Below, piece by piece: positions 16,827 to 22,097 of a stretch of DNA of 22,252 nucleotides. A program made the translations under genes and the position numbers. The stretch covers positions 1-22,252 of the forward strand of contig JAHJCS010000020.1 of assembly GCA_018812465.1 (NCBI GenBank), read 5' to 3'. Below the pieces are notes generated by a model. It saw only the letters and a list, made by a program, of their open reading frames with translations. It was not told where the DNA came from and ran no database searches. Each line of letters begins with the position of its first letter. Positions within the stretch are counted from its first letter, which is position 1. The stretch comes from Nanobdellota archaeon. Lineage in GTDB: Archaea; Nanobdellota; Nanobdellia; Woesearchaeales; UBA12501.

Positions 16827-17231
16827 ATGGAACCGCTTGAGGTATTATTAGGTAATGAGAAATGCGATCAGTATGTCCCTCAACTCCAGAATAGGTTCAA
16901 TGGGAAGGTAAACTTTAAAGGGGCAGCCAACGGAGGCCAGGCAGCGCAGGAAGGCGAATCAAGATGTTATGATGTGGTCATTCTTGACTATAATATGTCA
17001 GGCAATGTGTTTCAGGCAGCTATAAAGATAACTTCAAAGTGGTATGATATAGATAAAAGAATTAATCCAGTCAGTATAATAGGCTATCACTGGAAAAAGG
17101 AAGATGCAAGCATGTTAAATCTTCCATTAGTCACTGATAGCATGAAAGAGATAATAAAATACATTGCCGGGCGTGTGGGCATAGATGAAAGTACTTTGTT
17201 TCCTGAAGAGGCAACTAAGGAGGCAAAATGA
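16827..17231 (+). CDS. Degenerate receiver-domain protein
   Basis: A 134-aa paralogue of the receiver at 11446. It shares the layout CYDVVILDYNM (D54 at the phosphoacceptor position), the QAAIKI helix and IIGYHW strand where the other has LVGYSLRW, and a final amphipathic helix MKEIIKYI. The N-terminal acidic pocket is lost (VLLGNEK replaces LIADDDH), and no Thr/Ser or Lys of the usual switch is in place, so it is probably a pseudo-receiver that works by binding, not phosphotransfer. AGGAGAG at 16813-16819 lies upstream of ATG 16827, which follows the GH5 stop by a single base. This supports co-translation with the secreted enzyme. The longer start at 16794 overlaps the GH5 gene and lacks a ribosome site. 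Confidence 0.65.
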   Translation: MEPLEVLLGNEKCDQYVPQLQNRFNGKVNFKGAANGGQAAQEGESRCYDVVILDYNMSGNVFQAAIKITSKWYDIDKRINPVSIIGYHWKKEDASMLNLPLVTDSMKEIIKYIAGRVGIDESTLFPEEATKEAK

Positions 17232-17878
17232 CAAAAGGATTATCGCTTGAAGATGTAATCGGGCAAGTCTACACATTAAGAAATGACCTGTCTGCTAAGA
17301 TCATACTGCAGGAAGAAGAAGGATATGATGAACATGTTCCTGCAGAGACGTTCTGGGCATATGGCAACTGGTCTGTTTCTTGCGACCAGACATGCAGGGT
17401 TGTCACAAGATCAGAAGAATCAGTTCCTGACACACAAAAGAGAGAGTCTGCAAAAAATCAGCTCACTGAGATTTATGGATCCTCTGAATGGTACTCTGCA
17501 AGATATGCTGCAGGCCTTGCACTCTTCGAAGAATCTCAGTTCAGGGATAATATTGGATTATGGCTCAAAGAAATCAAAGCAAAGCTTGGATCAATTTCTG
17601 AATCATACGAGAGGACCATAGGACATGCATGTGGAGGCTGGCCAGGATGGGATCAGCCTATCACTGAGATGGTTGATGTCCCTGATGATGGTCCGAGAGT
17701 TGATGCAGTAAAAGACCTTGCGAGATTGTATGAGCTCTCAAGAATTCCTGCATTGAAGAAAGAGCTGAAGGATGTATATTCTAACAATGAGAGTTGGGTT
17801 GCAAGAGTTGAGGCAGGTGAGCAGTTAGGATATAGCAGACTGAGGATAAAGCTGCATGAGATGATAAGGCCTGATTAG
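17228..17878 (+). CDS. Hypothetical protein, module-A-like N-terminus and helical repeats
   Basis: A 216-aa soluble protein. The N-terminal part has TFWAYGNWSVSCDQTC (41-56) followed by a helix NQLTEIYG. This resembles the W..W strand and following helix of module A in the 8762 product (VDWNWGVPGKWTMSC). The rest (about 85-216) is helical. Two stretches look like related repeats: EIYGSSEWYSARYAAGLALF and DVYSNNESWVARVEAGEQLG (each YxxxxxWxxRxxAGxxL). They suggest HEAT-like or short tandem helical repeats. GGAGG at 17219-17223 precedes the ATG, which overlaps the previous stop by 4 nt (ATGA). It is the last gene in the island; repeat copies of tRNA-Glu start directly after its stop. Function unknown. 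Confidence 0.68.
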   Translation: MTKGLSLEDVIGQVYTLRNDLSAKIILQEEEGYDEHVPAETFWAYGNWSVSCDQTCRVVTRSEESVPDTQKRESAKNQLTEIYGSSEWYSARYAAGLALFEESQFRDNIGLWLKEIKAKLGSISESYERTIGHACGGWPGWDQPITEMVDVPDDGPRVDAVKDLARLYELSRIPALKKELKDVYSNNESWVARVEAGEQLGYSRLRIKLHEMIRPD

Positions 17879-17889
17879 AAGAATAAAAA

Positions 17890-17928
17890 CGCCCCGGCCG
17901 AGATTTGGAACGAGCGTCAACACTACCC
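17890..17928 (-). pseudogene. tRNA-Glu fragment (3' end with internal deletion)
   Basis: On the minus strand a GGTAGTGTT segment like the tRNA-Glu D-arm is joined, with no anticodon arm, to CAAATCTCGGCCGGGGCG, the exact T-loop, T-stem and acceptor 3' part of the intact gene at 18028-18102. It cannot fold into a tRNA. Confidence 0.6.
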
Positions 17929-17943
17929 TCGGAAGCGAGCCCG

Positions 17944-17978
17944 GTGGGACTAAACTCACTTTGTTCGTTTAGCCCCAC
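17944..17978. repeat. Imperfect 12-bp hairpin with TCACTTTGTTC loop
   Basis: GTGGGACTAAAC (17944-17955) pairs with GTTTAGCCCCAC (17967-17978), one mismatch. The loop resembles that of the hairpin at 20006-20041 (TCACTTCGTTCG), suggesting one repeat family. No T-run follows on either strand. Confidence 0.55.
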
Positions 17979-18027
17979 GAAAAAATACAATAATCCTATC
18001 AGATTAATCAATAATCAAGAATAAAAA

Positions 18028-18102
18028 CGCCCCGGCCGAGATTTGAACTCGGGTTTTTGCCTTGAGAGGGCAAAGTGATTGGCCGGGCTACACTACCGGG
18101 GC
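18028..18102 (-). tRNA. tRNA-Glu (CTC)
   Basis: A 75-nt cloverleaf on the minus strand. Acceptor GCCCCGG pairs fully with CCGGGGC, discriminator G, and no encoded CCA. The D-arm starts TAGTGTAGCCCGGCC. The anticodon stem TTGCC/GGCAA carries loop CTCTCAA, anticodon CTC for GAG codons. The T-arm is CCGAG-TTCAAAT-CTCGG. The gene is intact but lies among partial copies of itself on both sides. Its immediate upstream flank is duplicated in the 117-bp tandem units, including a weak TATA-like CATAAAAC about 28 bp upstream. Confidence 0.95.
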
Positions 18103-18135
18103 ATATGAAAATGATTTTTTGATTTGGTTTTATGG

Positions 18136-18196
18136 GGCTCCGGTTGCGTTAGCAACTAGGAGCCGTATGTTGCGTCCGAGGTGAGCGTAACCAGTT
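18136..18196. mobile_element. Box-plus-hairpin element, copy 1
   Basis: The hairpin at 18136-18164 has GGCTCC/GGAGCC and GTTGC/GCAAC stems. Five nt later comes a 27-nt box at 18170-18196, TTGCGTCCGAGGTGAGCGTA continuing to ACCAGTT. The same order and spacing recur in copies 2 and 3. No protein is encoded, so if it moves it must be non-autonomous. The mobile nature is inference. Confidence 0.5.
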
Positions 18197-18252
18197 CCGG
18201 TTTGCTACACTACCGGGGCATATGAAAATGATTTTTTGATTTGGTTTTATGA

Positions 18253-18313
18253 GGCTCCGGTTGCGTGAGCAACTAGGAGCCGCATCTTGCGTGCGAGCTG
18301 AGCGTAACCAGCT
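18253..18313. mobile_element. Box-plus-hairpin element, copy 2
   Basis: Hairpin 18253-18281 and 27-nt box 18287-18313 (begins TTGCGTGCGAGC, ends GAGCGTAACCAGCT). This copy lies in the second 117-bp unit and differs from copy 1 at a few bases, so the tandem duplication is not brand new. Confidence 0.5.
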
Positions 18314-18346
18314 CCCGTTGGTTACACTACCGGGGCATGTTGAGAA

Positions 18347-18565
18347 TCAAATCAACTGCTTGCCTTTCTCATCCTTTATATGTATTACATTCACAGGGCA
18401 TCCCTGAGCTGCATTCATATTGCAGTCGAGCTCTTTGTCTGTTATCTCTTTCTTTTTAGGAGATGACTTTCCTCCTTTCATTTCCCAGTTTGCAGAGCAG
18501 TTTGCAGCACATGCTCCGCAGCCTATACACCCTTCTTTGTCATGCACTATTTTGTATTTTGGCAT
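18347..18565 (-). CDS. [4Fe-4S] ferredoxin
   Basis: A 72-aa soluble electron carrier. The first cysteine motif is CIGCGACAANC (C13, C16, C19, C23). The second half has only DCNMNAAQGCPVNVIHI, so a single [4Fe-4S] cluster is expected, held by C13, C16, C19 and the cysteine before PVNVI; C23 and the DC cysteine may form a disulfide, as in other mono-cluster ferredoxins. A charged loop KGGKSSPKKKEITDKE sits between. GGTGA at 18572-18576 lies 6 nt before the ATG, and an AT-rich TATA-like run (18580-18590) lies between it and tRNA-Lys. It could be transcribed from that or with the tRNA. Its redox partner is not in the window. Confidence 0.9.
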   Translation of the reverse strand: MPKYKIVHDKEGCIGCGACAANCSANWEMKGGKSSPKKKEITDKELDCNMNAAQGCPVNVIHIKDEKGKQLI

Positions 18566-18592
18566 GTTTTCACCTTTTTTTTAATATATAAA

Positions 18593-18667
18593 CGGGCCCA
18601 GAGGGATTTGAACCCTCGACCTTCCGGTTAAGAGCCGGACGCTCTAGCCAGGCTGAGCTATGAGCCC
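18593..18667 (-). tRNA. tRNA-Lys (CTT)
   Basis: A 75-nt minus-strand cloverleaf: acceptor GGGCTCA with TGGGCCC (one G-T pair), discriminator G, D-arm TAGCTCAGCCTGGCTAGAGC, anticodon loop CTCTTAA in a CCGG/CCGG stem giving CTT for AAG codons, T-arm GAGGG-TTCAAAT-CCCTC. CCA is not encoded. No intron and no repeat copies are seen. Confidence 0.95.
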
Positions 18668-18690
18668 ATATATGGCCTGAAATAGGGTCT

Positions 18691-18700
18691 ATTTATAAAA
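18691..18700 (-). promoter_or_regulatory. TATA box of tRNA-Lys
   Basis: The minus-strand TTTTATAAAT is centred about 28 bp upstream of the tRNA 5' end at 18667, in the 75-bp divergent region shared with the membrane-protein gene. Confidence 0.55.
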
Positions 18701-18711
18701 TTTTCCAGAAT

Positions 18712-18722
18712 ATTTATATATA
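18712..18722 (+). promoter_or_regulatory. TATA box of the 18743 membrane-protein gene
   Basis: ATTTATATATA centred 26 bp before ATG 18743, with no ribosome site, fits a leaderless transcript. Confidence 0.55.
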
Positions 18723-18742
18723 TTTGGGCTTTTTAAAGGGTC

Positions 18743-19660
18743 ATGGAGAATAAACCTGAGGCTTCTGAATCTGTTGATTTGTCAAATCTTGATGAGAAGA
18801 TCAAAACCACACCTTACAATGATGCTGAATTAAAGAAAAGCATAAACCATATACATCTTTTTGCTATTTTTTCTATTCTCCTTATTTATGGCATGTCCAT
18901 TCTTTTTACTGTATCAAAAGTGTATCTCAGTTTTAAACTATCCAATCTAAGGAGCTTTAGTATGATATCAACCTTTTATTTCTCTATTTTCTCAGCTATT
19001 ATCATAGAGCTGATACTTATATCCTCTTTGATTCTAATCTTAATAAAATATCATCATTTAACTGATTATAAAAAAGTAAATTTCATAATAAGAACAGTAG
19101 TTTATGTTGTCATCATAACGCTTTTCACTCTCTTCCTTTTCACAGGTTTGTTTATTGGAGATAGTCTTGCTGAAGAATATCATGAAGTTAAATACTTTGA
19201 CGATGTCTATATCCCCTCTATGATAAATATAATAGATAATGCTAAGTTAGGCAATGAAGATATATATCAGTTCCAGTCATTGACCAAAAATTATTTTGTT
19301 GAAAAGAATATTGAGTTTGAGGAGTATACTCTAAGTTCAGAAGAGGTATTGAATGATTCTTTGGATAGTTTCACAATAATTGTAAACCTTTCTGATGATC
19401 TTATTAATGAACATAAACAGTCTAAGTTTATAGATGAGAGCGTTCTTCTTGAGATTAACTCGGGGGCTTATAAAAAGATTAATCTTACTTTGATATATTT
19501 TGAGATACTAGAAGCAACTAAAGAAGCGCAGAAAGCAAGCCTATCCGGAGATGATTTAGCATTCAATGACGCAAAAAAGAGAATCGACAAGTTGGCTTTA
19601 AAAGAACAGAAGATTGTTTCTGAGTTAAAAACAGGTTATATCAATAATCTGAATGATTAA
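18743..19660 (+). CDS. Membrane protein with large C-terminal soluble domain
   Basis: A 305-aa protein that I do not recognise. An acidic 36-residue N-terminus is followed by three hydrophobic helices (about 37-60, 72-101, 115-137) and a 165-residue hydrophilic C-terminal domain ending in a helical Lys/Glu-rich stretch with coiled-coil character (about 255-300). If the N-terminus is cytoplasmic, three crossings place the C-domain outside. It is A+T-rich compared with neighbours and has a leaderless promoter divergent from tRNA-Lys. It ends convergently with the parvulin gene 22 bp away. No catalytic motif is visible; envelope sensing or cell-surface function is possible only as a guess. Confidence 0.7.
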   Translation: MENKPEASESVDLSNLDEKIKTTPYNDAELKKSINHIHLFAIFSILLIYGMSILFTVSKVYLSFKLSNLRSFSMISTFYFSIFSAIIIELILISSLILILIKYHHLTDYKKVNFIIRTVVYVVIITLFTLFLFTGLFIGDSLAEEYHEVKYFDDVYIPSMINIIDNAKLGNEDIYQFQSLTKNYFVEKNIEFEEYTLSSEEVLNDSLDSFTIIVNLSDDLINEHKQSKFIDESVLLEINSGAYKKINLTLIYFEILEATKEAQKASLSGDDLAFNDAKKRIDKLALKEQKIVSELKTGYINNLND

Positions 19661-19682
19661 ACAGGATTACCTATCAAAAAGT

Positions 19683-19964
19683 TCATTTAGTTTCTAAAAC
19701 CTTTATTATATGGTATCCGAACTGGGTCTTTATGATGCCTGACAGCTTGCCTGGAGGGAGCGTAAAAGCAGCATTCTCAAACTCTTTTATCATCTGGCCT
19801 CTTCCAAACCAGCCCAGATCCCCGCCTTTTTTCTTGCTTGGGCAGATTGACTTGGCTTTTGCTATCTCCCCAAAATCAGCCCCTTTGTTAAGATCAAAGA
19901 GGATGTTGTTTGCTTCTTCGTTTGTCTTTACTAATATATGTGCTGCATGTACTTTTGTTGGCAT
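19683..19964 (-). CDS. Single-domain parvulin peptidyl-prolyl isomerase
   Basis: A 93-aa rotamase of the parvulin family, comparable in size to stand-alone bacterial and archaeal parvulins. Conserved features: HAAHILVKT (first catalytic-site histidine), ADFGEIAKAKSICPSKKKGGDLGWFGRGQMI in the middle (seen by its GGDLGWFGRG core), FENAAFTLPPGKLSG, and the final FGYHIIKVLE with the second histidine. It catalyses cis-trans isomerisation of prolyl bonds and helps cytosolic protein folding. The start is ATG 19964, because GGTGAT lies just upstream; the longer frame from 20021 runs through the leader. No signal peptide is present. The leader or promoter region upstream carries a hairpin at 20006-20041. 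Confidence 0.9.
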   Translation of the reverse strand: MPTKVHAAHILVKTNEEANNILFDLNKGADFGEIAKAKSICPSKKKGGDLGWFGRGQMIKEFENAAFTLPPGKLSGIIKTQFGYHIIKVLETK

Positions 19965-20005
19965 TGTATCACCTTTGTTTTTGTTATTATCTTGTTGTAT
20001 GTATA

Positions 20006-20041
20006 GATAATCCCGAATCACTTCGTTCGTCTGGGATTATC
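20006..20041. repeat. Hairpin with TCACTTCGTTCG loop
   Basis: GATAATCCC (20006-20014) pairs perfectly with GGGATTATC (20033-20041), and GA/TC can extend it. It lies between tRNA-Gly and the parvulin gene. Its loop matches that of the hairpin at 17944-17978. Confidence 0.6.
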
Positions 20042-20049
20042 AGACATGT

Positions 20050-20098
20050 AAATTGGCAAAGTTCCGACTCATAGACTCGTCTGGAATTTTGCCAATTT
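20050..20098. repeat. Long hairpin immediately after tRNA-Gly
   Basis: AAATTGGCAAA (20050-20060) pairs with TTTGCCAATTT (20088-20098). TTCC/GGAA and GAC/GTC extend the stem to about 19 bp with a 10-nt loop. On the minus strand it begins 3 nt after the tRNA-Gly 3' end, so it may mark termination or 3' processing, or be another repeat element. Confidence 0.6.
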
Positions 20099-20101
20099 CC
20101 A

Positions 20102-20277
20102 TGCGGCTGCCGGGACTTTCACCACTGATTCCGATATTCTATGACTTCATCACCATTCGGTCCCTTAAACGTAGTTTAAGGGGCCTTGATATTGCGTGTC
20201 AAGCGAGCGTAACCAGTTGTTTTGAACCCGAACTACCGCCTTGGGAAGGCGGGATCCTACCGTTAGACTACAACCGC
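20102..20277 (-). tRNA. tRNA-Gly (CCC) interrupted in the T-loop
   Basis: On the minus strand, GCGGTTG (acceptor), GTCT-AACGGTA-GGAT (D-arm), CCGCC-TTCCCAA-GGCGG (anticodon CCC) and TCGGG-TTCAA (T-arm start) are followed by about 105 nt of unrelated sequence. Then AGT-CCCGG-CAGCCGC-A completes the T-stem and acceptor. All seven acceptor pairs form (one T-G), and all five T-stem pairs form (one T-G). Without the insert the tRNA is about 71 nt. Exact boundaries are ambiguous by a few nt because A-runs occur at both ends. I see no clear bulge-helix-bulge at the junctions. Either this is a non-canonical intron, or an element has inactivated the gene. A TATA box is in place upstream. Confidence 0.8.
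20159..20218. mobile_element. Box-plus-hairpin element, copy 3 (inside tRNA-Gly)
   Basis: The hairpin GGTCCCTTAAAC / GTTTAAGGGGCC (20159-20185, 12 bp, loop GTA) is followed 6 nt later by a 27-nt box at 20192-20218 (begins TTGCGTGTCAAG, ends GAGCGTAACCAGTT). The box matches copy 1 at 22 of 27 positions by eye. The hairpin stem sequence differs, but the order and spacing are the same. Confidence 0.5.
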
Positions 20278-20302
20278 ATAAATCATTTAATCATAGAAAT
20301 TA

Positions 20303-20314
20303 GTTTATAAATTT
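20303..20314 (-). promoter_or_regulatory. TATA box of tRNA-Gly
   Basis: The minus-strand AAATTTATAAAC is centred about 31 bp upstream of the tRNA 5' end at 20277. An intact promoter suggests that the interrupted gene is still transcribed. Confidence 0.5.
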
Positions 20315-20320
20315 ATTGGC

Positions 20321-20734
20321 CTATTTCTTCTTAAGTATCTCTACAGCAGCGCCAGCTATTGCAGCAGGCATGAATATGGCCACACTGAGCTTGAGAATCT
20401 CAGTATGTGTTAGAAAATGGTTTATCCCATACACATACATCAAGAGGTATATTGCTGCGAAAGATGATATCACAATCGCAAAGAACCTCTTTGCCCAGAA
20501 TTCAGAGAAAGGCCTTGCTTTCCTGTTGACCACAAACCTGTAGCTTAAGAAATATACTTCTAAAGATACTACAACAAGAGTTATGGTTATGACCAGGATT
20601 ATATTGGTATATTTCATGCTTAGAGCATAAGTCTGCATAGCTCCCTTGAAAAGAAATGTTATCCCAACCACAAGCGAGCCCAGAAGTGCTTTGAAGAAGT
20701 CATTCCATGTGAAATGATGCGGTTCTATCTTCAT
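20321..20734 (-). CDS. DUF2391-like integral membrane protein
   Basis: A 137-aa protein with four hydrophobic segments (about 12-32, 40-64, 84-103, 113-132). The N-terminal FTWNDFFKALLGSLVVGI pattern and overall layout resemble the DUF2391 family of putative integral membrane proteins, whose function is not known. AGTGAT (20739-20744) lies just before the ATG at 20734, and a TTTAAA element about 27 bp upstream may be the promoter. It ends in the gap before tRNA-Gly. The family assignment is from memory of the sequence pattern and is moderate; the membrane nature is clear. Confidence 0.65.
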   Translation of the reverse strand: MKIEPHHFTWNDFFKALLGSLVVGITFLFKGAMQTYALSMKYTNIILVITITLVVVSLEVYFLSYRFVVNRKARPFSEFWAKRFFAIVISSFAAIYLLMYVYGINHFLTHTEILKLSVAIFMPAAIAGAAVEILKKK

Positions 20735-20838
20735 AATATCACTCTTTTATATCTCTTTTTTTAAATGTTTTGATTAAATACACTAAATCCTGCTTCTGTC
20801 ATCTTAAACTCTTATCGGATGCCCAGGGCAATCAGGCC

Positions 20839-21094
20839 TTATGCCACCACTCTACTCCTTAAGAGCCTCTCAAGTTCTTCATCAGGAAGATTTAAAGATT
20901 TATTCGCTCTTTTTCTTGACCAAGTAACACTAGTTTGTATATAGCTAGCTATGTAACCTAAATTCACTCCTTCAACCTCTGTTATATCCTTTATAATCCT
21001 TTCAATTGCATCAATGAATCATTGCATGGCTTGCGCTGAAAGCAAATACTCCTCTATCTGCAATATTTATTCTATCATATTCTTGTTTATTCAC
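20839..21094 (-). pseudogene. Frameshifted small ORF after serA
   Basis: On the minus strand a GTG at 21094 overlaps the serA stop (GTGA) and opens 27 codons (NKQEYDRINIADRGVFAFS and onward) ending at TGA 21013. From 21018 the adjacent frame is open for 59 codons with sensible composition (DAIERIIKDITEVEG, NLGYIASYIQTSVTWSRKRA, LPDEELERLL) and lacks an ATG near its beginning. Joined by a one-base shift near 21014-21018 they give about 85 residues. This looks like one former gene broken by a frameshift. I do not recognise the family. A programmed frameshift or a sequencing error are alternatives. It occupies most of the gap between serA and the DUF2391 gene. Confidence 0.42.
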
Positions 21095-21990
21095 CTTTTC
21101 AGATATTCTATTACATTATTTGCTATCTCAACAGCAGTCCTTATCTGGGCTTCTTTTGTTGAAGCTCCTAAATGTGGCAAGCCGACGAAATTAGGGAGGC
21201 CTAACAGCGGGTTATCATAAGGCTCTCCTTCTCCTGCTTCTTTTGTAAACACATCAAGTGCAGCTCCTGCTATCCTATTCTGCGCAAGGGCATCATATAA
21301 CGCTTTTTCTTCTATATTCTTGCCTCTGGATGTGTTTATCAGATAGGATGTCTTCTTCATTATCTCTAGTTCAGCATGGCCTATCAATGGCCTGTCCAGA
21401 TTTGGTGTGTGCATAGTGACAAAATCAGATTCCTGAAGAAGCTGGTCAAGAGGTACATGCCTCAATCCATTTCCATTGCAGTATGGATCATACCCAATAA
21501 CATTCGCCTGGAATGCTTTGAGCCTGTCAGCCACTGCTGAGCCTATCTTACCGCAGCCTAATATCCCTATTGTCTTTCCATAAAGCTCAACGCCTTCATA
21601 TTGTTTCTTTAACCATCTTCCTCCTGCCATTGACATGTAGGCCTGTGCTATGTTTCTTCCTATTGTCAGCATAAGGCCTACAGCAAGCTCTGCTGCTGCT
21701 ATTGTGTTGCCGTTAGGAGCGTTCACTACTTGAATCCCCATCTCATTTGCTGCTTTGACATCTATATTATCAGTGCCTATTCCTGCTCTTCCTATTGTCA
21801 GCATCAAATCCATATTCTGGATAGCTTCTTTAGTCACCTTTGTCCTGCTCCGGACTATCATTGCATGATAACCTCTGACAGCATCAGCCAAGTCTTCTTG
21901 TCTTACCTTGATATTATCCACTTTGTGGCCTTGTCCCAACAGCAGGTCAATCCCCTGCTGTGCCAGGCCATCTGTAATGAGTATCTTCAT
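21091..21990 (-). CDS. serA: D-3-phosphoglycerate dehydrogenase (short form)
   Basis: A 299-aa NAD-dependent 2-hydroxyacid dehydrogenase catalysing 3-phosphoglycerate to 3-phosphohydroxypyruvate, the first step of serine synthesis. Features: substrate-binding segment VRSRTKVT and GRAGIGTDNID (residues about 46-78), NAD fold GILGCGKIGSA with the acceptor aspartate in GYDPY, catalytic arginine in NTSRGKNIEEKAL, catalytic glutamate region AALDVFTKEAGEGEP, and the histidine in LPHLGAST, a pattern typical of SerA. It ends after this domain and lacks the ASB and ACT domains that give serine feedback in long SerA forms. GGTGAT at 21994-21999 precedes the ATG. With no ACT domain, the Ser-rich leader ORF upstream may provide the end-product control. 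Another 2-hydroxyacid substrate cannot be excluded. Confidence 0.88.
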   Translation of the reverse strand: MKILITDGLAQQGIDLLLGQGHKVDNIKVRQEDLADAVRGYHAMIVRSRTKVTKEAIQNMDLMLTIGRAGIGTDNIDVKAANEMGIQVVNAPNGNTIAAAELAVGLMLTIGRNIAQAYMSMAGGRWLKKQYEGVELYGKTIGILGCGKIGSAVADRLKAFQANVIGYDPYCNGNGLRHVPLDQLLQESDFVTMHTPNLDRPLIGHAELEIMKKTSYLINTSRGKNIEEKALYDALAQNRIAGAALDVFTKEAGEGEPYDNPLLGLPNFVGLPHLGASTKEAQIRTAVEIANNVIEYLKR

Positions 21991-22003
21991 AGTATCACCT
22001 TTA

Positions 22004-22094
22004 TTGTCTTATCATCATCATAGAAAGCCCTCACCAATCAATTCAAGACAAAACAAGTCAATCAAGAGAAATCTTGGAAAGAATCAATGAGGGC
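22004..22094 (-). promoter_or_regulatory. Candidate attenuation structure in the serA leader
   Basis: Stem 1: 22094-22082 (GCCCTCATTGATT) pairs with 22039-22027 (GATTGGTGAGGGC), 13 bp with G-T pairs; its 5' arm starts 3 nt after the leader-peptide stop. Stem 2: TTGTCTT (22051-22045) pairs with AAGACAA (22010-22004), ending 3 nt before the serA ribosome site (22000-21994). Stem 2 uses bases inside the loop of stem 1 and encloses its 3' arm, so the two are mutually exclusive barring a pseudoknot. A small hairpin CAAGA/TCTTG (22076-22063) sits in the stem-1 loop. Pairings were found by eye; energies are not computed. Confidence 0.42.
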
Positions 22095-22097
22095 AGC

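Larger units (their letters stand above)
17879..18045. repeat. 29-bp direct repeat covering the tRNA-Glu 3' end
   Basis: The bases at 17879-17907 are identical to 18017-18045, 138 bp apart. The shared part runs from downstream flank (AAGAATAAAAAC) through the acceptor and into the T-arm of tRNA-Glu. The first copy begins directly after the last island gene. Confidence 0.75.
18104..18337. repeat. Two 117-bp tandem repeats containing tRNA-Glu 5' ends
   Basis: Units 18104-18220 and 18221-18337 are near-identical. Each ends with ACACTACCGGGGCA, the first 13 or so nt of tRNA-Glu (minus strand), matching 18090-18103 of the intact gene. Each unit also holds an AT-rich flank, a GC-rich hairpin and a box shared with the tRNA-Gly insertion. 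No ORF is present. Confidence 0.85.

Noticed and set aside
7760..18045. Island as a complete integrated element bounded by att sites in tRNA-Glu
   Set aside because: The 29-bp repeat is only seen at the right-hand end, no copy was found near 7660-7760, and no integrase or recombinase gene is in the window. Kept only as a hint in the tRNA-Glu finding.
18104..18337. CRISPR-like array
   Set aside because: There are only two direct units of 117 bp with no spacer/repeat alternation and no cas genes; the shared parts are tRNA ends and a hairpin element.
22003..22023. Second mini-ORF (ATG ATG ATG ...) just before serA
   Set aside because: It has six codons, no amino-acid bias relevant to serine and overlaps the predicted stem 2; treated as chance.
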